A stretch of DNA of 64,000 bases from Williamsia limnetica (GCF_003217475.1 NZ_QJSP01000004.1:310001-374000); one strand, 5' to 3'; counted from the stretch's first letter, positions 35,926-45,335 are shown. The notes: generated by a model not told the origin, from the sequence alone. Program-made: numbers and translations.

Positions 35926-35987
35926 TGACCCACACTCTCACGAACACGGCGCAATAGCTCCTGGGTTTAAGCGCTCGTTCGAGACCG

Positions 35988-36006
35988 GGCAGGCCGCAAG
36001 CCTGCC
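35988..36006. other. Hairpin in the gap before the HNH gene
   Basis: GGCAGGC and GCCTGCC pair around 5 nt. It lies in a 245-nt stretch (35926-36170) that otherwise shows no gene; it may mark an old insertion boundary or be fortuitous. Confidence 0.3.
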
Positions 36007-36157
36007 AAGCCGTCACGCATGGCGATCATCGACTCGGAATTACCGCCGGACGAGAAATTGAAGTCGCGAACAGGGCGGTTTGTCATCTGAATGAATGAAT
36101 CCTGCTCTGATGTCGCGGCTGGCCTGTTTGGGTCGTTTCTGTGTCAGACCCCTGCCG

Positions 36158-36163
36158 TACATT
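36158..36163 (+). promoter_or_regulatory. Minus-10 box for leaderless HNH gene
   Basis: TACATT lies 7 nt before ATG 36171, with no ribosome site. Confidence 0.5.
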
Positions 36164-36170
36164 AGCAAGT

Positions 36171-37994
36171 ATGTTCGAGCCGTGGCCGAGTCTGGACCCT
36201 TCCATCACCGGGATAGCGCCGGCAAACGCGTTGCGGGCCAATGACTTGTTGGCCTCGATCGAGCGGGCGTTGACCGGGCAGGGTTATCTGGAATGGGCCC
36301 GCTACGCCTATGCCGCGGAATTGCACCGCCAGCTCGAGGCCGAAAGCGTTGCCTCCCACGACTTCCTGCAGGACGCATACGTCCAGGCCGCAGCTCGCTT
36401 GGCTTTGGCGAACCGTCTATCCCAGACGGCAGCCGAAAGTCATCTCACCTGCGCGCTCGCATTGCGAGACAGGTTGCCCAACGTTGCACTGGCCCTCAAA
36501 GACGGGCTGGTGGCCGCGCATCACATCTCGAAGATCGTGTCGCGAACCGACCTGATCGAAGGTACCGACCATGCCGCCGACATAGACCGAGACATAGCGG
36601 AGAATCTGCGCAACAAGGGTTCGTGGTCGACCCGCGCCATGCGGGACATGATCGATGCCGCCATCTTTCGGCGCGACCCCGATCTGATACGCGAAGACCG
36701 TAAGGACGCCAAAGACAAGCGTGGAGTCTGGAGCGAGGGTGAGCAGAACGGGATGGGCACCCTGACCGCGACTTTGTCGGCTGAATACACGGCGATGATC
36801 ATGAAACGCTTGGAAATGCTCGCGAAGTCCACCTGCCGACGCGATCCGCGCAAGAAGCCCCAGCGGATGTCTGATGCACTGTTCGCGATCACGATGGGCC
36901 GCGAGTTCGAGTGCCTGTGCGACGAGGACGAAGAGTATCCTTGCTTGGCGGAGATCTGGCCGCTGCCGAGGACGCAGGGGATCGGTGGGGTCGACGTGAA
37001 AATTGTCCTCCATGCCATCGCGAACCAGTCCACGCTCGACGGTGAGGACGACGAGCCGGGCTACCTCGAAGGCCACGGCGTCATCTCCGCCGAACACGCT
37101 CGCGACCTCGCCAAGCAAGACACGACAAAAGTGCGGCCGACGGGCAACAGAACACGACCCAAGCCGGAACCAGAACCTCAGCGGCAGACGGATCCGCAAC
37201 CGGCTGCGGGCTCTGAGCCTGAAAGCCGAGCTGCGCAGACGCATTCGGATTCGCCTCCCAGTACCGACCCCGCCGGTGACGTCACCGACGAACCCGAAGT
37301 GTCGCCCGGCCCAAGCGAGACCAAGGCCGAGACCGAACGCGCCGGTAACCGCAAAGCCCGCCGTGCGGCGAAGAAGGCTGCCACCACGACAATGAACATG
37401 CCGGCACCGCCACGGAGTTCGCGTATCGGAGATCTCGGCAACGTCGACTGGGATGCAATCAAACCGCCCGATTTCGAGGTCATTCCGCTTCCTCCGGTCA
37501 AGCCCGGTGATCACTACCGACCGTCCGCGGTTCTCGATGCCCACCTTCGCATGCGTGACCTGTATTGCATGTGGCCCGGCTGCAACCAGTCCGCCTGGAC
37601 CGCCGATCTCGATCACAGCACCGAATACAACCACAAGGACCCCGCCGCCGGTGGCCATACGCACCCGACGGGGATGAAAGCGCTCTGTCGTTTCCATCAT
37701 CTGCTCAAGACGCACGCGGACTGGGTAGATGACCAGTACGTCGACCGTCAGGGGCGTACCCGAACGGTGGTCATCACACCCGAAGGACGCACCTACGACG
37801 GTCCCGCCTGGACCGGCGACGACCTCTTTCCCGCGCTGCGCCGCATCGTGTGGGAGGACACAGCTCCGGCGCCGCCGCGGAGACGCCCACCGGATCAACC
37901 AGCCCGGACCCGGTCCCGAACCGAGGCCAAACACCAACGACGACAACAGGAACGCAATCGCAACCGGCTACGTCGTGAGTTGCTCGATGAATAA
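36171..37994 (+). CDS. DUF222 / HNH endonuclease (13E12 type)
   Basis: A protein of 607 residues. The N-terminal ~320 residues are the helical DUF222 domain (WARYAYAAELHRQLEAE, ALRDRLPNVALALKDGLV), followed by a ~90-residue Pro/Glu/Ser-rich linker and a C-terminal HNH domain with paired zinc residues YCMWPGCN, catalytic DLDHSTEYN, and ALCRFHHLLKTH. These genes are repeated in mycobacteria and relatives (REP13E12) and may be mobile. The basic tail could bind nucleic acid. Base composition looks less GC-biased than the neighbours. The next gene, hen1, begins 39 nt downstream on the same strand, so read-through is likely. Confidence 0.9.
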   Translation: MFEPWPSLDPSITGIAPANALRANDLLASIERALTGQGYLEWARYAYAAELHRQLEAESVASHDFLQDAYVQAAARLALANRLSQTAAESHLTCALALRDRLPNVALALKDGLVAAHHISKIVSRTDLIEGTDHAADIDRDIAENLRNKGSWSTRAMRDMIDAAIFRRDPDLIREDRKDAKDKRGVWSEGEQNGMGTLTATLSAEYTAMIMKRLEMLAKSTCRRDPRKKPQRMSDALFAITMGREFECLCDEDEEYPCLAEIWPLPRTQGIGGVDVKIVLHAIANQSTLDGEDDEPGYLEGHGVISAEHARDLAKQDTTKVRPTGNRTRPKPEPEPQRQTDPQPAAGSEPESRAAQTHSDSPPSTDPAGDVTDEPEVSPGPSETKAETERAGNRKARRAAKKAATTTMNMPAPPRSSRIGDLGNVDWDAIKPPDFEVIPLPPVKPGDHYRPSAVLDAHLRMRDLYCMWPGCNQSAWTADLDHSTEYNHKDPAAGGHTHPTGMKALCRFHHLLKTHADWVDDQYVDRQGRTRTVVITPEGRTYDGPAWTGDDLFPALRRIVWEDTAPAPPRRRPPDQPARTRSRTEAKHQRRQQERNRNRLRRELLDE

Positions 37995-38033
37995 CCGGTG
38001 TTCTGGCTGCGGCGCATACGTCAGACTGACCCG

Positions 38034-39446
38034 ATGCTGTTGACCATCTCCGTCGAACGCTCGGCGTCTCTTGCGGTGCCGAGCGACCTGGGCTTTCTCC
38101 TGCACAAGCATCCGGAAAAGGTGCAACTGTTCAGCGTCTACGGAGGCACTGCGCATGTTTTCTACCCCGAGGTCACCGACGACCGGTGCACGGTTGCGCT
38201 GGTCCTGGAGGTCGACCCGGTCGCGTTGGTTCGTGGCCGATCTGATGCGCACGACGGGTTCGCGCTCGGGCAATACGTGAACGATCGCGCGTACGTGGCG
38301 TCCTCGCTGTTGTCGGTTGCCATGGCGAAAGTGTTCCGGTCCGCGCTGAACGGTTATTGTTCGGCACGACCAGAACTGGTCGACACCGTGTTGCCGCTGA
38401 CCATCACGTTGCCTGCTGTCCCAGGCGACCCGGACCTGCTGGTCCGTCTGTTCGAGCCGATGGGATGGAACGTGCACGCGGAGCCGATAACGCTGGATGC
38501 GACCCGGCCGGAATGGGGTGATGCGCCACTGGTGTCGCTGACCCTCACGGGTTCGCTGCGGCTCGCAGACGCACTGAACCATCTCTACGTACTGCTACCG
38601 GTTCTCGACGATGCCAAACACTACTGGGTCGATGATGCCGAGGTGGACAAGCTGGTCAGGGCGGGATCGGGATGGCTGGCGACTCACCCGGAGCGGGAAC
38701 TGATCACGCACCGCTACCTTGCGCACCAGCGGGGACTGAAAGATGCAGCGACACTAAGGCTCATCCAACTCGACGATCGGCCCGTCGAGGAGGCGCTGGA
38801 CGACGACGAATCTGCGGCGTCGCGCCCGCTGGTTCACCTCCGCCACGAGGCGGTGCTCAGGGTTGTCGACGAACTGCGGCCGGCGTCGATCGCAGATCTG
38901 GGATGCGGTTCCGGCGCTCTGCTCGGGGCATTGCTGAAGGTGCAGGGCGTCGCACGAGTGATCGGTACGGAGGTATCCGACACCGGGCTGTCGAAGGCCG
39001 CGAAGCGACTGCACGTCGCGGACATGACCGAACGCCAATCCGGTCGGCTGTCGCTGCTGCTGTCGTCGCTGCAGTACGAAGACGAACGCCTCGGAGAACT
39101 CGACCTGGCCATCCTCATGGAGGTCATCGAGCACATTGATCCAGACCGTTTGCCGGCTGTGGTGGCCAACGTATTCGGCGCTATGCGGCCACGTCATGTG
39201 GTGGTGACGACCCCCAACTCCGAATACAACGTGCGCTACCCGGCGTTGGCGGGCGGAGGCTTTCGGCACCCCGACCACCGCTTCGAGTGGACCCGCCTCG
39301 AGTTCGCCGCTTGGGCCGGATCGGTGGGGGAGAGCTACGGCTATGACGTCGATCTGCGCCCGGTGGGCGACGTGGACGACGAAGTGGGATCACCGACACA
39401 GATGGCCATCTTCGGCCGACGAACGGAACTGGAGGAGAAGGCATGA
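38034..39446 (+). CDS. hen1: 3'-terminal RNA ribose 2'-O-methyltransferase Hen1
   Basis: A protein of 470 residues, the usual length of bacterial Hen1. Residues 1-240 form the N-terminal module that contacts Pnkp (it begins MLLTIS and has LGFLLHKHPEKVQ). The C-terminal methyltransferase has the SAM loop DLGCGSG (288-294) and the Hen1 metal site MEVIEH (Glu363, Glu366, His367) plus HPDHRFEWTR (His412/His415). It methylates the 2'-OH at the 3' end of broken RNA before ligation, protecting the repaired site from re-cleavage. Its stop overlaps pnkp by 4 nt. CAGACT lies 6 nt before the ATG. Confidence 0.96.
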   Translation: MLLTISVERSASLAVPSDLGFLLHKHPEKVQLFSVYGGTAHVFYPEVTDDRCTVALVLEVDPVALVRGRSDAHDGFALGQYVNDRAYVASSLLSVAMAKVFRSALNGYCSARPELVDTVLPLTITLPAVPGDPDLLVRLFEPMGWNVHAEPITLDATRPEWGDAPLVSLTLTGSLRLADALNHLYVLLPVLDDAKHYWVDDAEVDKLVRAGSGWLATHPERELITHRYLAHQRGLKDAATLRLIQLDDRPVEEALDDDESAASRPLVHLRHEAVLRVVDELRPASIADLGCGSGALLGALLKVQGVARVIGTEVSDTGLSKAAKRLHVADMTERQSGRLSLLLSSLQYEDERLGELDLAILMEVIEHIDPDRLPAVVANVFGAMRPRHVVVTTPNSEYNVRYPALAGGGFRHPDHRFEWTRLEFAAWAGSVGESYGYDVDLRPVGDVDDEVGSPTQMAIFGRRTELEEKA

Positions 39447-41938
39447 GCCAGTTGAGTATTCCCGAACTGTCGCTCGTCGTTCTCGTCGGCACCAGCGGGT
39501 CGGGCAAGTCGACCTTCGCAGCCACACACTTCGCACCGACGGAAGTGGTATCCAGCGACGCGTGCCGCGCGATGGTCTCGGATGATCCGAACGACCAAGC
39601 GGCAACGTCGGACGCCTTCGGCCTGCTCGAGTACATCGCGGGCAAGCGGCTAGACCGTGGTCGCCTGACGGTGATCGATGCAACCAACGTGCAACCCGCA
39701 TCCCGAAAATCGTTGCTCGCGTTGGCCAAGGACCACGATGTGCTGCCGGTGGCGATCGTCCTGGACCTGCCGACGTCGGTCGCGGCCGAGCGTAACGCGT
39801 CTCGACCGGACCGGGACTTCGGCGCCCACGTCATCAAACGTCAGCATGATCAACTGCGGCGGTCGTTGCGAAGCCTCAAACGCGAGGGATTTCGGACCAT
39901 CCATGTGCTGGACTCGGTCGAGGCCGTCGCCGACGCGTCGATCGTCCGAACCCGACTGTTCAACGATCAGCGTGACCAGCACGGTCCGTTCGATGTGATC
40001 GGTGACGTGCACGGGTGCCGAGAGGAACTCGAGTCGCTGCTCGCTCGCCTGGGCTACGTGTTGACCAGCGACGACCGTGGTCGCCCGGTCGACGCTTCCC
40101 ATCCTGCCGGTCGCCGGGCAGTCTTCGTCGGTGATCTGGTTGATCGTGGACCGGATTCAGCGGGCGTCCTGCGTCTGGTGATGGGCATGGTCCGGAGCGG
40201 CAGTGCACTGTGCGTCTCGGGGAACCACGAGGCGAAGCTCGTGCGCGCTCTGGGCCGCAAGGATGTCAAACCGACCCACGGACTGCAGGAGACGCTGGAT
40301 CAACTGGCGAACGAAGACGAGTCGTTCATCGCTGATGTGCGTCGGTTCTGCGACGGGCTCGTCGCCCACTATGTGCTCGACGACGGCAAACTCGTTGTCG
40401 CTCATGCGGGCCTGAAGGAGAAGTACCACGGCCGTGCATCGGGCCGCGTACGTGCGTTCGCCCTGTACGGCGACACCAGTGGTGAAACCGACGAGTTCGG
40501 CTTGCCGGTTCGTTACCCATGGGCCGATGACTACCGAGGTGCAGCGACGGTGTTGTACGGGCACACGCCGGTCCCGGAGACCGAGTGGATCAACAATACG
40601 ATGTGCCTTGACACCGGTTGTGTGTTCGGCGGCGAGCTGACCGCATTGCGCTATCCCGAGCGTGAGGTCGTCTCGGTGCCTGCCACCGCGACACATTACG
40701 AGCCGGTGCGCCCGCTCGCCCCGCCTCAACGCGATCCGGAAGTGTTCACCCTGACCGATGTTTTGGGTCACCGGGTGATCGAGACCGAACACATGGGGCG
40801 ACTGTCGCTCCGAGAAGAGAATGCGGCCGGTGCCCTGGAGGTGATGAGCAGGTTCGCCATCGCTCCTGCACAGCTGGTCTACCTTCCTCCGACCATGTCG
40901 CCTGTCGACAGTTCGACACGTGACGGTGTTCTCGAGCACCCGGATGAAGCGTTCGGTCACTACGCGAAGCGCTCGGTCGATCAGGTGATCTGCGAAGAGA
41001 AGCACATGGGCTCGCGTGCCATCGTGCGCGTGTCCGCCGACGGATCCGGTGTCATCCACTCCCGCACCGGACGGGCATTTTTCGACGCCGACCAGCAGGC
41101 GACGGTGTTGACGCGGATCGCTGATGCTCTTGCTGCAGCAAATATCTGGACCGAACTCGACGCCGGCTGGCTGCTACTCGACACCGAGATACTGCCGTGG
41201 ACCGCGAAGGCAGAGGCGATGGTCCGCAGTCAGTACGCGAGGGTCGGTGCTGCCGCGATGGCCTCGCTGCCCGCGGCGATCGGCGTACTGGAGGCTGCCG
41301 CAGCGCGCGGCGCCGACGTCGGAGACCTGCTCGCGAGAACACGGTCACGGGCGGGCAACGCCGAGCGCTTCATCGACTCGTACCGCCACTATGTGCAACC
41401 GATTGACAACCCACTGGGCGTTCAGGTGGCGCCGTTCCAGGTGCTCGCCAGCGACACAGGCACTTACGAGACACGCGATCATCAGTGGCACCTCGAGATC
41501 GCGGATCGGCTCGTGGGCGTCGATCCGGAGTTGTTCAGGTCAACAAGGCGTTTGGTGGTCGACACGACCGACGAGGCATCGCGTGCCGCGGGCGTCGCGT
41601 GGTGGGGGGACCTCACTGCCGACGGCGGTGAGGGCATGGTGGTCAAGCCGCTGCGCAACCTGGTTCGCGGGCCGAAGGGGCTGGTGCAGCCAGGACTCAA
41701 GGTCCGCGGACCCGAGTACTTACGCATCATCTACGGCGCCGATTACACCGACCAGTCGACGCTGTCGCGTCTCAAGCAGCGCAATCTCGGCCACAAACGG
41801 TCGATGGCGTTGCGTGAGTACGCCCTCGGTCTCGAATCGATCCGCCGCGCCGTTGCGGGTGAACCTGTGTTCAGGGTCCACCAGTGCGTCTTCGGTGTTC
41901 TCGCCATGGAGTCCGAGCCGGTGGATCCGCGGTTGTGA
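39443..41938 (+). CDS. pnkp: Polynucleotide kinase-phosphatase-ligase Pnkp
   Basis: A protein of 831 residues with three catalytic domains in the order of Clostridium thermocellum Pnkp: 5' kinase with P-loop GTSGSGKS (16-23); metallophosphoesterase with GDVHG (187-191), GDLVDRGP (230-237) and GNHE (260-263); ligase/adenylyltransferase with the nucleophile Lys520 in EEKHMGSR and motif IV EGMVVKP (730-736), then LKVRG (752-756). It heals 2',3'-cyclic phosphate and 5'-OH ends and seals them with Hen1. All catalytic motifs look intact. ATG overlaps the hen1 stop (ATGA). Confidence 0.97.
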   Translation: MSQLSIPELSLVVLVGTSGSGKSTFAATHFAPTEVVSSDACRAMVSDDPNDQAATSDAFGLLEYIAGKRLDRGRLTVIDATNVQPASRKSLLALAKDHDVLPVAIVLDLPTSVAAERNASRPDRDFGAHVIKRQHDQLRRSLRSLKREGFRTIHVLDSVEAVADASIVRTRLFNDQRDQHGPFDVIGDVHGCREELESLLARLGYVLTSDDRGRPVDASHPAGRRAVFVGDLVDRGPDSAGVLRLVMGMVRSGSALCVSGNHEAKLVRALGRKDVKPTHGLQETLDQLANEDESFIADVRRFCDGLVAHYVLDDGKLVVAHAGLKEKYHGRASGRVRAFALYGDTSGETDEFGLPVRYPWADDYRGAATVLYGHTPVPETEWINNTMCLDTGCVFGGELTALRYPEREVVSVPATATHYEPVRPLAPPQRDPEVFTLTDVLGHRVIETEHMGRLSLREENAAGALEVMSRFAIAPAQLVYLPPTMSPVDSSTRDGVLEHPDEAFGHYAKRSVDQVICEEKHMGSRAIVRVSADGSGVIHSRTGRAFFDADQQATVLTRIADALAAANIWTELDAGWLLLDTEILPWTAKAEAMVRSQYARVGAAAMASLPAAIGVLEAAAARGADVGDLLARTRSRAGNAERFIDSYRHYVQPIDNPLGVQVAPFQVLASDTGTYETRDHQWHLEIADRLVGVDPELFRSTRRLVVDTTDEASRAAGVAWWGDLTADGGEGMVVKPLRNLVRGPKGLVQPGLKVRGPEYLRIIYGADYTDQSTLSRLKQRNLGHKRSMALREYALGLESIRRAVAGEPVFRVHQCVFGVLAMESEPVDPRL

Positions 41939-41949
41939 GGCAGGCTCGC

Positions 41950-42951
41950 TCAGCCCTCTTCAGGCAACAGGTTCTTCCGGTCCAGCACATAGAGCAGACC
42001 GAGGGACGGCAGCACGATCAGTCCGGCCGCGACCGTGGCTACCAGTAGCGCGCCCAGCGTGCCCGACGGTGCTGCCGCCTCGGTCACCGTGACCGTCTCG
42101 GGCAGCAGGTAGGGCGTCTGCGCGACGCCGTACGCCACCAGCGCCGCCACCACGGCCGTACCCGACAGCCACTGTGAGAACCGGGTGTCGCGGCGGACGA
42201 TCAGCACCAGTGATGCGACACCGCAGAGCCCGGACAATATCATCAGGGGCAACGCCCTCGACGTCAGCCCGTCGAAGAGGTAGGGGGCGTATTCGCGGAG
42301 TATCAGAACGCCGGCAGCAAGCGTGATCCCGGCAACGACGGCCGCGCCGATGGCCCGTCGCCGAAAGTACTCGACCATCTCGTCGTCGCCGAGTCGGCGT
42401 GCATCGGCGATGAGGTTGACCGCTGCCAGGTAGGCGGCCACGACCACCGCGAGCACACCACCCAGGATCGATACAGGGTCCATCCAGCTCGCGAACGAGT
42501 CACCGGCTTTGCCCCCCGGCGGCACCTGCCCCGAGGCGATGGCGCCGATGACCGCGCCCAGGCAGTACGGGACGAGGACGGACGACGTCGCGAACACTGC
42601 GCCGAAGCGCCGACGGTCGCGGGTGCGCAGCACGGCCTTGCGGAAGGCAAAGCTGGCGCCTCGCAGCACTATCCCCAGCGCAGCGATGGTGAGGGGGACG
42701 AACAGGGTCAATGTGATCGACGCGTACACCTGTGGGAATGCCGTCCAGAGCACCACGAAACTGAAGATCAGCCACACGTGGTTCGCCTCCCACACGGGTC
42801 CGATGGAGCGATCTATCAGCTCGCGTGGTCGTGCCCCGGCTTCGGTCCCGCCGGCGACGAGGTCCCAGAAGCCCGCCCCGAAGTCGGCTCCTCCGAAAAC
42901 GGCATACGCGATGATGCCGATCATCAAGACGATCGCGATGATGTCGCTCAT
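41950..42951 (-). CDS. cydB: Cytochrome bd-type oxidase subunit II
   Basis: A protein of 333 residues with about eight helices and the CydB pattern: FGGADFGAGFWDL, GPVWEANHVWLIF and FPQVYASI. With subunit I it forms a quinol oxidase of the cytoplasmic membrane. Its ATG overlaps the cydA stop by 4 nt. It converges on pnkp with only 11 nt between stops. Confidence 0.95.
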   Translation of the reverse strand: MSDIIAIVLMIGIIAYAVFGGADFGAGFWDLVAGGTEAGARPRELIDRSIGPVWEANHVWLIFSFVVLWTAFPQVYASITLTLFVPLTIAALGIVLRGASFAFRKAVLRTRDRRRFGAVFATSSVLVPYCLGAVIGAIASGQVPPGGKAGDSFASWMDPVSILGGVLAVVVAAYLAAVNLIADARRLGDDEMVEYFRRRAIGAAVVAGITLAAGVLILREYAPYLFDGLTSRALPLMILSGLCGVASLVLIVRRDTRFSQWLSGTAVVAALVAYGVAQTPYLLPETVTVTEAAAPSGTLGALLVATVAAGLIVLPSLGLLYVLDRKNLLPEEG

Positions 42952-44384
42952 GGATCCGACCCCGATGGGACAGGCTCGGGGTCATCGGTCGGGCCGTACG
43001 GAACGCCGACATCGTCGTCGGACCGCTCTGCCGCGTCGGCTGCACGGAACCGCCGGCTCATGTGTCGCAGAACCAGGACCGTGGTCACCCCGAGCGCGAG
43101 GTAGATCAGCACGACGACGATGAAAGTGATCCAGACGCTGGTGTTTCCGGTGGCTGCGTCCTCTACCCTCATGTAGTTGTAGACGATCCATGGTTGTCGG
43201 CCGACCTCGGAGACGATCCAGCCCGCCTCCATCGTGATCACCGCCAGCACCCCGCAGCACGCAGCGACTCGAAGGAACAGTTTGCTCTGCGGCATGTCCT
43301 TGCGGAAGATCCAGCACAGGCCGTACCAGAGGGCGATCACCATCAGGAACGACCCGAGGCCCACCATCACATCCCAGGCGAGGTGGACGGTGTTGGCCTG
43401 AGAGTAGGTGGGGCGGTCGGCCTCGGGGAAGCTGTTGAGTCCCCGCACCACCGTGGATGTACCGGAGGAGGGATCGGACAGGATGGACGCCATTCCGGGA
43501 ATGGGTATGCCGCCGCTGACCGTGCCGTCCTCGTTGATCCGGCCGAGGAGGGTCTCGGGCACGTCGCTGCTGGTCTCGGGAACGATCTCCATCGCAGCGA
43601 ACTTCATGGGCTGGTTCTGATACACCCAGCGCGCCAACGCATCCCCGATCGCCATCTGCGGGATCATGGCCACGCTCGCGACCGAGAACGGGATGACGAA
43701 CCCGAGACGGTGGTAGCGGTCGCGTCTGCCGCGCAGCATGCCAACCGCATAGACCGAGGCGACGAGGAACCCGCCGACGACGTACGCCGCGACGATCATG
43801 TGCGCGGACTGCAGCGGCATCGACTTGTTGAAGATGACCTCCAGCGGGTCGACCTCGACAACCTTGCCCGCCTCGTCGAGGGTGAACCCGGAGGGCGTGT
43901 TCATCCACGCGTTGGCGGCGATGACCGATGCGCTGCCGAGGATGCCGGCGAGAACGATCGGGATACCGGTGATGAAATGCGTCCACGGTGTGAGCCGTTT
44001 CCATCCGTAGATGTAGATGGCCACGAAGATCGCCTCGGTGAAGAAGAACAATCCCTCGAACGCGAACGGGATCCCGAACGCCTCACCCCACTGACTCATG
44101 AATTCGGGCCAGAGCAAACCGAATTCGAACGACAGCACGGTCCCGGTCACTGCTCCGACCGCAAAAGTGACCGCCATGTACTTCGACCAGCGCTGCGCGA
44201 GGCGCATCGCGTCGGCATCGCCGTGACGTATCCCCCGGTAGTTCGCGATGAGCGTCATGAACGCCCACGAGACCCCGAGTGGAACCAAGATGATGTGAAA
44301 AGCGAGGGTGAACGCCATCTGCGAGCGGGCCCAGGGCAGCGGATCGACCTCGGGCATGGCCAGGACGAGCTGCGTAGCGCTCAC
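42948..44384 (-). CDS. cydA: Cytochrome bd-type oxidase subunit I (cyanide-insensitive-like)
   Basis: A protein of 478 residues. Haem-ligand and quinol regions are visible: ARSQMAFTLAFHIILVPLG (His of haem b595 region), an EGLFFFTEAIFVAIYIYGW helix, and the GRQPWIVYNYMRVEDA segment. The N-terminus and short Q-loop resemble the cyanide-insensitive CIO branch rather than mycobacterial CydA (which begins with a WQFGITT-type helix). No cydDC is nearby, in line with the CIO type. The start is GTG inside the palindrome TCACGTGA (44381-44388). It was probably acquired or kept as a second oxidase. Confidence 0.92.
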   Translation of the reverse strand: MSATQLVLAMPEVDPLPWARSQMAFTLAFHIILVPLGVSWAFMTLIANYRGIRHGDADAMRLAQRWSKYMAVTFAVGAVTGTVLSFEFGLLWPEFMSQWGEAFGIPFAFEGLFFFTEAIFVAIYIYGWKRLTPWTHFITGIPIVLAGILGSASVIAANAWMNTPSGFTLDEAGKVVEVDPLEVIFNKSMPLQSAHMIVAAYVVGGFLVASVYAVGMLRGRRDRYHRLGFVIPFSVASVAMIPQMAIGDALARWVYQNQPMKFAAMEIVPETSSDVPETLLGRINEDGTVSGGIPIPGMASILSDPSSGTSTVVRGLNSFPEADRPTYSQANTVHLAWDVMVGLGSFLMVIALWYGLCWIFRKDMPQSKLFLRVAACCGVLAVITMEAGWIVSEVGRQPWIVYNYMRVEDAATGNTSVWITFIVVVLIYLALGVTTVLVLRHMSRRFRAADAAERSDDDVGVPYGPTDDPEPVPSGSDP

Positions 44385-44441
44385 GTGACGTTTTTAACAT
44401 GAACCCGTTGTTCGCGCCGGGTGTCGCGGTTTTCGGCCGAA

Positions 44442-45305
44442 CTACGGAGTGAAACCACGTTCGGCCAGGGCGTCCAGTACCTTGACCGAGCCTCGGAACG
44501 GATCGCCGTCGCGCGGCCAGTGGATGATCACGTCGGTGAAGCCGAGGTCGCCCGCGCGCCCCACCAGTTCGTCGAACGAATCCAGACTCGCCAACGAGAA
44601 CTGGGGCGATGCATCGACGTTGAGGTAGCGGTCGAACGTCAACGGGTCGCGGCCCGTGCGGTCCAGTGATTCTTCGAGTACGTCGCAGCTTCGGGCGACC
44701 CCCGCGAACCACTCGTCGAGGGTCTCGGACTTCACGCCGGTCGTCATCCAGGCGTCGCCGTGTTCGACAGCGAAACGAACTGACCGGGGACCGTTGCCCG
44801 CCAGGATGAACGGAACACGGTTGCGGACCGAGCCGCCGACGAGTCGCATGTTGCGGGCTTGGTAGTACTCGCCGTCAGCGCTCACATGGTCTTCGTCGAG
44901 GAGCCGATCGAGGAGCAGGGTGAACTCCTGAAAGCGGTCCACCTTCTGCTTCGGCGACATCGGGGGCTCGCCCTGCAGACCGTCGTCCGGGGTGCCACCT
45001 GCACCGAGACCCAGCAGTAGTCGGTCGCCGGCGATGTCGAGAAGGGTCTCGACCTCACGCGAGAACGACACCGGATGCCGAAAGTTGGGGGACACCACGA
45101 ACGAGCCGAGCTTGAGCTCTGACGTCACCAACGCCAGGGCGGTCATCGTCGGAACGCTGGAAAACCACCGCGCTTCGGGTAGACCGCCCCAGACGAGGTG
45201 ATCGAACACCCAGCCGTGGTCGAAACCCATCTCTTCGACGCGCTCCCACTTCGGGCGCGCCTCGTGCCACGACTGGTCCGGCAGAATCGAGATCCCGTAG
45301 CGCAT
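44442..45305 (-). CDS. Luciferase-like (LLM) flavin-dependent oxidoreductase
   Basis: A protein of 287 residues with the luciferase-like barrel: MRYGISILPDQSW start, EEMGFDHGWVFDHL, GDRLLLGLGAGG and a FILAGNGPRSVRFA strand, which favours F420 use though FMN is possible. The ATG is 6 nt after a TACAGT box on the minus strand, indicating a leaderless transcript. The cydAB operon begins 57 nt beyond the stop. Substrate unknown. Confidence 0.87.
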   Translation of the reverse strand: MRYGISILPDQSWHEARPKWERVEEMGFDHGWVFDHLVWGGLPEARWFSSVPTMTALALVTSELKLGSFVVSPNFRHPVSFSREVETLLDIAGDRLLLGLGAGGTPDDGLQGEPPMSPKQKVDRFQEFTLLLDRLLDEDHVSADGEYYQARNMRLVGGSVRNRVPFILAGNGPRSVRFAVEHGDAWMTTGVKSETLDEWFAGVARSCDVLEESLDRTGRDPLTFDRYLNVDASPQFSLASLDSFDELVGRAGDLGFTDVIIHWPRDGDPFRGSVKVLDALAERGFTP

Positions 45306-45311
45306 GAGGGA

Positions 45312-45317
45312 ACTGTA
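45312..45317 (-). promoter_or_regulatory. Minus-10 box for leaderless LLM gene
   Basis: TACAGT on the minus strand, 6 nt before ATG 45305. Confidence 0.5.
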
Positions 45318-45335
45318 GCGCCGACCGCCGACAGG

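Noticed and set aside
37130-37420. Possible repeat array in the Pro/Glu-rich linker of the HNH gene
   Set aside because: The bases are only compositionally biased coding sequence; there are no equal-length repeats or spacers, so it is neither CRISPR nor a tandem repeat.
36417-37946. Minus-strand open frame of 509 codons opposite the HNH gene
   Set aside because: Low-complexity Arg/Val/Gly sequence mirroring the HNH gene codons.
44381-44388. TCACGTGA palindrome at the cydA start as a regulator site
   Set aside because: It overlaps the GTG start codon itself and does not match Rex, Crp or other known oxygen-regulator consensus.
43062-44402. Plus-strand open frame of 446 codons opposite cydA
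   Set aside because: His/Asp/Arg-rich shadow of the membrane-protein codons of cydA.
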